Assembly (NCBI GenBank): GCA_002299555.1
Contig: DBOL01000103.1
Span: 25,273 to 89,272, forward strand
Length of the DNA: 64,000 bases
Direction: 5' to 3'
Origin: Candidatus Aminicenantes bacterium UBA647
Lineage (GTDB): Bacteria; Acidobacteriota; Aminicenantia; UBA2199
The position numbers were made by a program, and so were the translations under genes. The notes beneath the pieces were generated by a model, which saw only the letters and a program-made list of their open reading frames with translations, did no database searches and was not told the origin of the DNA. This document shows positions 61,657 to 64,000 of this stretch, in pieces (within the stretch, counting starts at the first letter, position 1; each line of letters opens with the position of its first letter).

Positions 61657-62408
61657 TGGGATCCAAACCGAAAGTTGCATTTTTTGATTTTGCATGCTGC
61701 GAAGGTTGTCAGCTCCAGATCGCAAATCTTGAAGAAGATGTGATCGGGCTCACAAATCTGGTAGATGTTGTTGAGTTCAGAGAAATCTTAACAGGAAAAG
61801 CACCTGAATATGATATAGCGTTTATTGAGGGCTCAATTACGCGTAAAGAAGATGAGGAAAGAATAAAAGATATAAGAGAAAGGTCAAAACTTCTCGTTGC
61901 ATTCGGACAATGTGCTGTTTCAGGTGGAATAAACCGCTTGAAAAATAACCGGGAAAGCCTCGAAGATGTAAAAAAAGAAGTATACGGGGACTCTTATAAT
62001 ATGCCCCACCTTGACACCTTCCCTACAAAAGGGGTCGATGAAGTTGTAAAAGTAGACTTCCATATTCCCGGATGTCCGATAGACAAAAATGAGTTCCTTA
62101 GCGTTGTAAAAGCAATTGCACTTGGAAAAGCACCTTCGATCCCGAACTATCCTGTTTGCATTGAATGCAAGCTGAGGGAGAATGAGTGCTTATTTGATCT
62201 GGACCAAGTATGTCTCGGGCCACTTGCAAGAGCAGGATGTGGAGCTGTTTGTCCTTCAAACGGAGTCCCTTGTGATGCCTGCAGGGGAACCGTTGACAAT
62301 CCCAACCAGAATGCTATGCATGAGATACTTGAAAAATACAACTATACGATTGATGAAATACAGAGAAAGATCAATTTGTTCGGAGTGAAGCCGGAGGTAA
62401 AAAAATGA
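61656..62408 (+). CDS. hydD: NiFe hydrogenase small (delta) subunit
   Basis: 250 aa. 'FDFACCEGCQLQIANLEED' (C14/C15/C18) starts the proximal cluster site, 'FGQCAVSGGI' and 'HIPGCPIDKNEF' continue it, and 'CIECKLRENECLF' with 'CGAVCPSNGVPCDACRG' supply further cluster ligands. The protein has no Tat signal, so the enzyme is cytoplasmic. AGGAGG lies six bases before the ATG. ATGA overlap with the large subunit gene. Confidence 0.93.
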   Translation: MGSKPKVAFFDFACCEGCQLQIANLEEDVIGLTNLVDVVEFREILTGKAPEYDIAFIEGSITRKEDEERIKDIRERSKLLVAFGQCAVSGGINRLKNNRESLEDVKKEVYGDSYNMPHLDTFPTKGVDEVVKVDFHIPGCPIDKNEFLSVVKAIALGKAPSIPNYPVCIECKLRENECLFDLDQVCLGPLARAGCGAVCPSNGVPCDACRGTVDNPNQNAMHEILEKYNYTIDEIQRKINLFGVKPEVKK

Positions 62409-63703
62409 GTAATAATATAAAAATTGATGTCAACCATATAACCCGTGTGGAAGGGCATGGAAATATTGTTGTCGATATCAACGAAGGAAATGTAAACAAA
62501 ATAGAATGGCAGGTGCCTGAAGCACCGAGGTTTTTCGAAGCGATGGTTATTGGCAGAGAGTATCATGAAGTAGCAACAATCACTTCAAGGATATGTGGAA
62601 TTTGTTCGATCGGCCATACTTTTGCTTCATTGAAAGCAACTGAAGCCGCAATGGGTATCAGCATATCTGATCTAACTAAAAATTTGAGAGAGTTATTACT
62701 CCACGGAGAAACACTTCAGAGCCATATACTTCACGTGTGCTACCTGGTCGTCCCCGACCTTCTCAAAGTAAACAGCGTTATACCATTGATTAAGTCCCAT
62801 ACTGAAATTGTACTTCTCGTTACTAAACTTCATCGTCTGGCAAATGAACTTTGTGAGATAATCGGTGGAAGGACAACTCACCCGATAAGGGCAAGAGTAG
62901 GGCGATTCTCTATGATGCCATCCAAAAAAGAGCTGGAAGCACTGAAGAGAAGACTTGTAGAGTCTGTTGACGACCTTAAAAAACTGGCCGATGTAGTAAA
63001 ATCACTTGCCGGAGGCCTGCCTGACTTTACAAGAGAAACAGAATATCTTTCTCTTACAAATGATAAAGAATATGCATTTTATGAAGGTGAATGTATAACA
63101 AACGATATCAAAACACCTATCAATGCAGATGGATACAGGGATATTGTTAACGAATTTGTCGTTTCCCAATCAACAGCAAAGTATGGTAAATTCAATAGGG
63201 AGTCGTTCATGGTTGGTGCACTTGCACGATATAACAACAACTACAAACAACTCCCTCCGCTATCTGCCTCGGTAGCAGGACTCCTGGGACTTGACGGAGT
63301 GAACTACAATCCTTATATGAACAATATTGCTCAGGTTGTTGAATGTGTTTTCGCAGTTGAAAGGTCAATAGAGATAATCGATGAGCTACTCAACACAGAA
63401 TTAAAAACCGAAAAGAGAGAGGTAAAACCCAAAGCAGGCAGAGGGGTAGGAGCTGTTGAGGTTCCAAGAGGAATTCTCTTTCATGAATACGAATATGATG
63501 AAAACGGAATTTGTACTAAAGCAAATTGTGTAATTCCAACAAATTTGAATCATAATAATATTCAGTTGGACTTTGAGAAATATGTGAAGGAAAATCTTGC
63601 AATAGGAGAAAAGGAGATGGGTTTTAATCTTGAAATGATGGTAAGGGCCTATGACCCCTGTATCTCATGCTCAACACATTTTCTTAATATTGAATTTAAA
63701 TAA
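62405..63703 (+). CDS. hydA: NiFe hydrogenase large (alpha) subunit
   Basis: 432 aa catalytic subunit. N-terminal nickel motif 'RICGICSIGHTFASLKATE' (C64, C67) and C-terminal 'YDPCISCSTH' (C419, C422, H425), followed by seven residues that the endopeptidase would remove after His. Length and the short end fit group 3b (bidirectional NADP-linked, sulfhydrogenase) enzymes. A maturation protease gene follows directly, as expected. Confidence 0.94.
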   Translation: MSNNIKIDVNHITRVEGHGNIVVDINEGNVNKIEWQVPEAPRFFEAMVIGREYHEVATITSRICGICSIGHTFASLKATEAAMGISISDLTKNLRELLLHGETLQSHILHVCYLVVPDLLKVNSVIPLIKSHTEIVLLVTKLHRLANELCEIIGGRTTHPIRARVGRFSMMPSKKELEALKRRLVESVDDLKKLADVVKSLAGGLPDFTRETEYLSLTNDKEYAFYEGECITNDIKTPINADGYRDIVNEFVVSQSTAKYGKFNRESFMVGALARYNNNYKQLPPLSASVAGLLGLDGVNYNPYMNNIAQVVECVFAVERSIEIIDELLNTELKTEKREVKPKAGRGVGAVEVPRGILFHEYEYDENGICTKANCVIPTNLNHNNIQLDFEKYVKENLAIGEKEMGFNLEMMVRAYDPCISCSTHFLNIEFK

Positions 63704-63708
63704 TTGAA

Positions 63709-64000
63709 ATGATCAGAAACAAAACAGCGATAATAGGCCTCGGGAACTATCTGCTTGCAGATGAAGGGGTAGGAATGCATGCTGTTGAAATTCTAAGAAA
63801 CAGGAAATATTCTGAAAAAGTAGATTTTGTAGATGCGGGTACTCCCGGGATGAATCTCCTTCATCAGTTTGAGCAGAGAGAGAAAATAATATTTATCGAT
63901 TCCGGTGAGTGTGGACTTGAGCCCGGGAAATATGCCCGTTTCACACCTGAAGAAGTTGTTTCGCTTAAAAAAGCAAAGAACTATTCTCTGCATGAGTTCG
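63709..64000 (+). CDS. Hydrogenase maturation endopeptidase, HycI/HoxW-like, partial at right edge
   Basis: 97 codons seen. 'TAIIGLGNYLLADEGVGMHA' is the family start, with the Glu in DEGVG and the Asp in 'KVDFVDAGTPGMNLLHQF' as nickel ligands. It cleaves the C-terminal extension of the large subunit after nickel insertion. The ATG is five bases after the large-subunit stop, no strong ribosome binding site, so translational coupling is likely. The C-terminus lies beyond the window. Confidence 0.9.
   Translation, partial: MIRNKTAIIGLGNYLLADEGVGMHAVEILRNRKYSEKVDFVDAGTPGMNLLHQFEQREKIIFIDSGECGLEPGKYARFTPEEVVSLKKAKNYSLHEF

Noticed and set aside
1..64000. tRNA, rRNA, tmRNA, riboswitches, CRISPR arrays, complete IS elements
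   Set aside because: I looked for cloverleaf-like T-loop motifs, spaced direct repeats and transposase motifs and found none that I could support by eye.

Overview
This is a 64 kb piece of a compact, AT-rich bacterial chromosome with no phage, no CRISPR array and no complete insertion sequence. The envelope genes suggest a Gram-negative-type cell: several lipoproteins with lipoboxes, an alpha-2-macroglobulin-like lipoprotein, CpxP/Spy-like periplasmic proteins, a polyprenyl-phosphate glycosyltransferase cluster and a Bacteroidetes-type serine palmitoyltransferase. A cytoplasmic four-subunit NiFe hydrogenase, HypF, an anaerobic-type radical SAM protein, QueH and IspG point to anaerobic metabolism. 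I cannot name the phylum. The excisionase-type helix-turn-helix of the membrane regulator at 32971 resembles proteins I associate with Acidobacteria and Aminicenantes, but that is weak evidence.

Layout. 1-8150: TPR lipoprotein (cut by the edge), a uvrD/pcm repair pair, divergent relA, then queH and a PHP phosphoesterase. 8216-15837 (minus strand): a NusG-like antiterminator, an ECF sigma / anti-sigma / periplasmic sensor trio, and a five-gene operon for a glycan and probably a sphingolipid base. 15891-21982: an exported protein and a giant alpha-2-macroglobulin. 22104-26388: two cation/proton antiporters, two PTS EIIA-like proteins, a PII-like protein and a small lipoprotein. 26531-31321: a cyclic-nucleotide sensor, radical SAM protein, sirtuin, serC and a MATE-like transporter. 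31322-34290: an accessory-looking island with a GDSL hydrolase divergent from a membrane-anchored HTH regulator, bordered by short repeats. 34414-53157: housekeeping genes (hypF, fabD, ispG, POT transporter, YprB-like nuclease, M23 peptidase, response regulator, valS-birA, NYN nuclease, UPF0173 hydrolase, HIT protein, murA) and small envelope proteins. 53170-59453: the classic mnmG-mnmE-jag-yidC-yidD-rnpA-rpmH cluster. 59766-64000: a sulfhydrogenase-type (group 3b-like) NiFe hydrogenase operon cut by the right edge.

Two sequence-level points stand out. First, many genes (nusG-like, pcm, relA, PHP, antiporter, cNMP sensor, ispG, yprB-like, murA, HXXEE) have a -10 hexamer only 6 to 9 bases before the start codon and no Shine-Dalgarno sequence, which predicts leaderless mRNAs. 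Genes with longer leaders (serC, POT, rpmH, hydrogenase, M23, the EIIA gene at 24740, the alpha-2-macroglobulin) do have ribosome binding sites. Second, the essential rnpA gene is out of frame at a run of twelve A/T bases, so it is either a sequencing error or a slippage-corrected gene. All promoter and terminator calls are by eye from consensus and spacing. No database search was possible.
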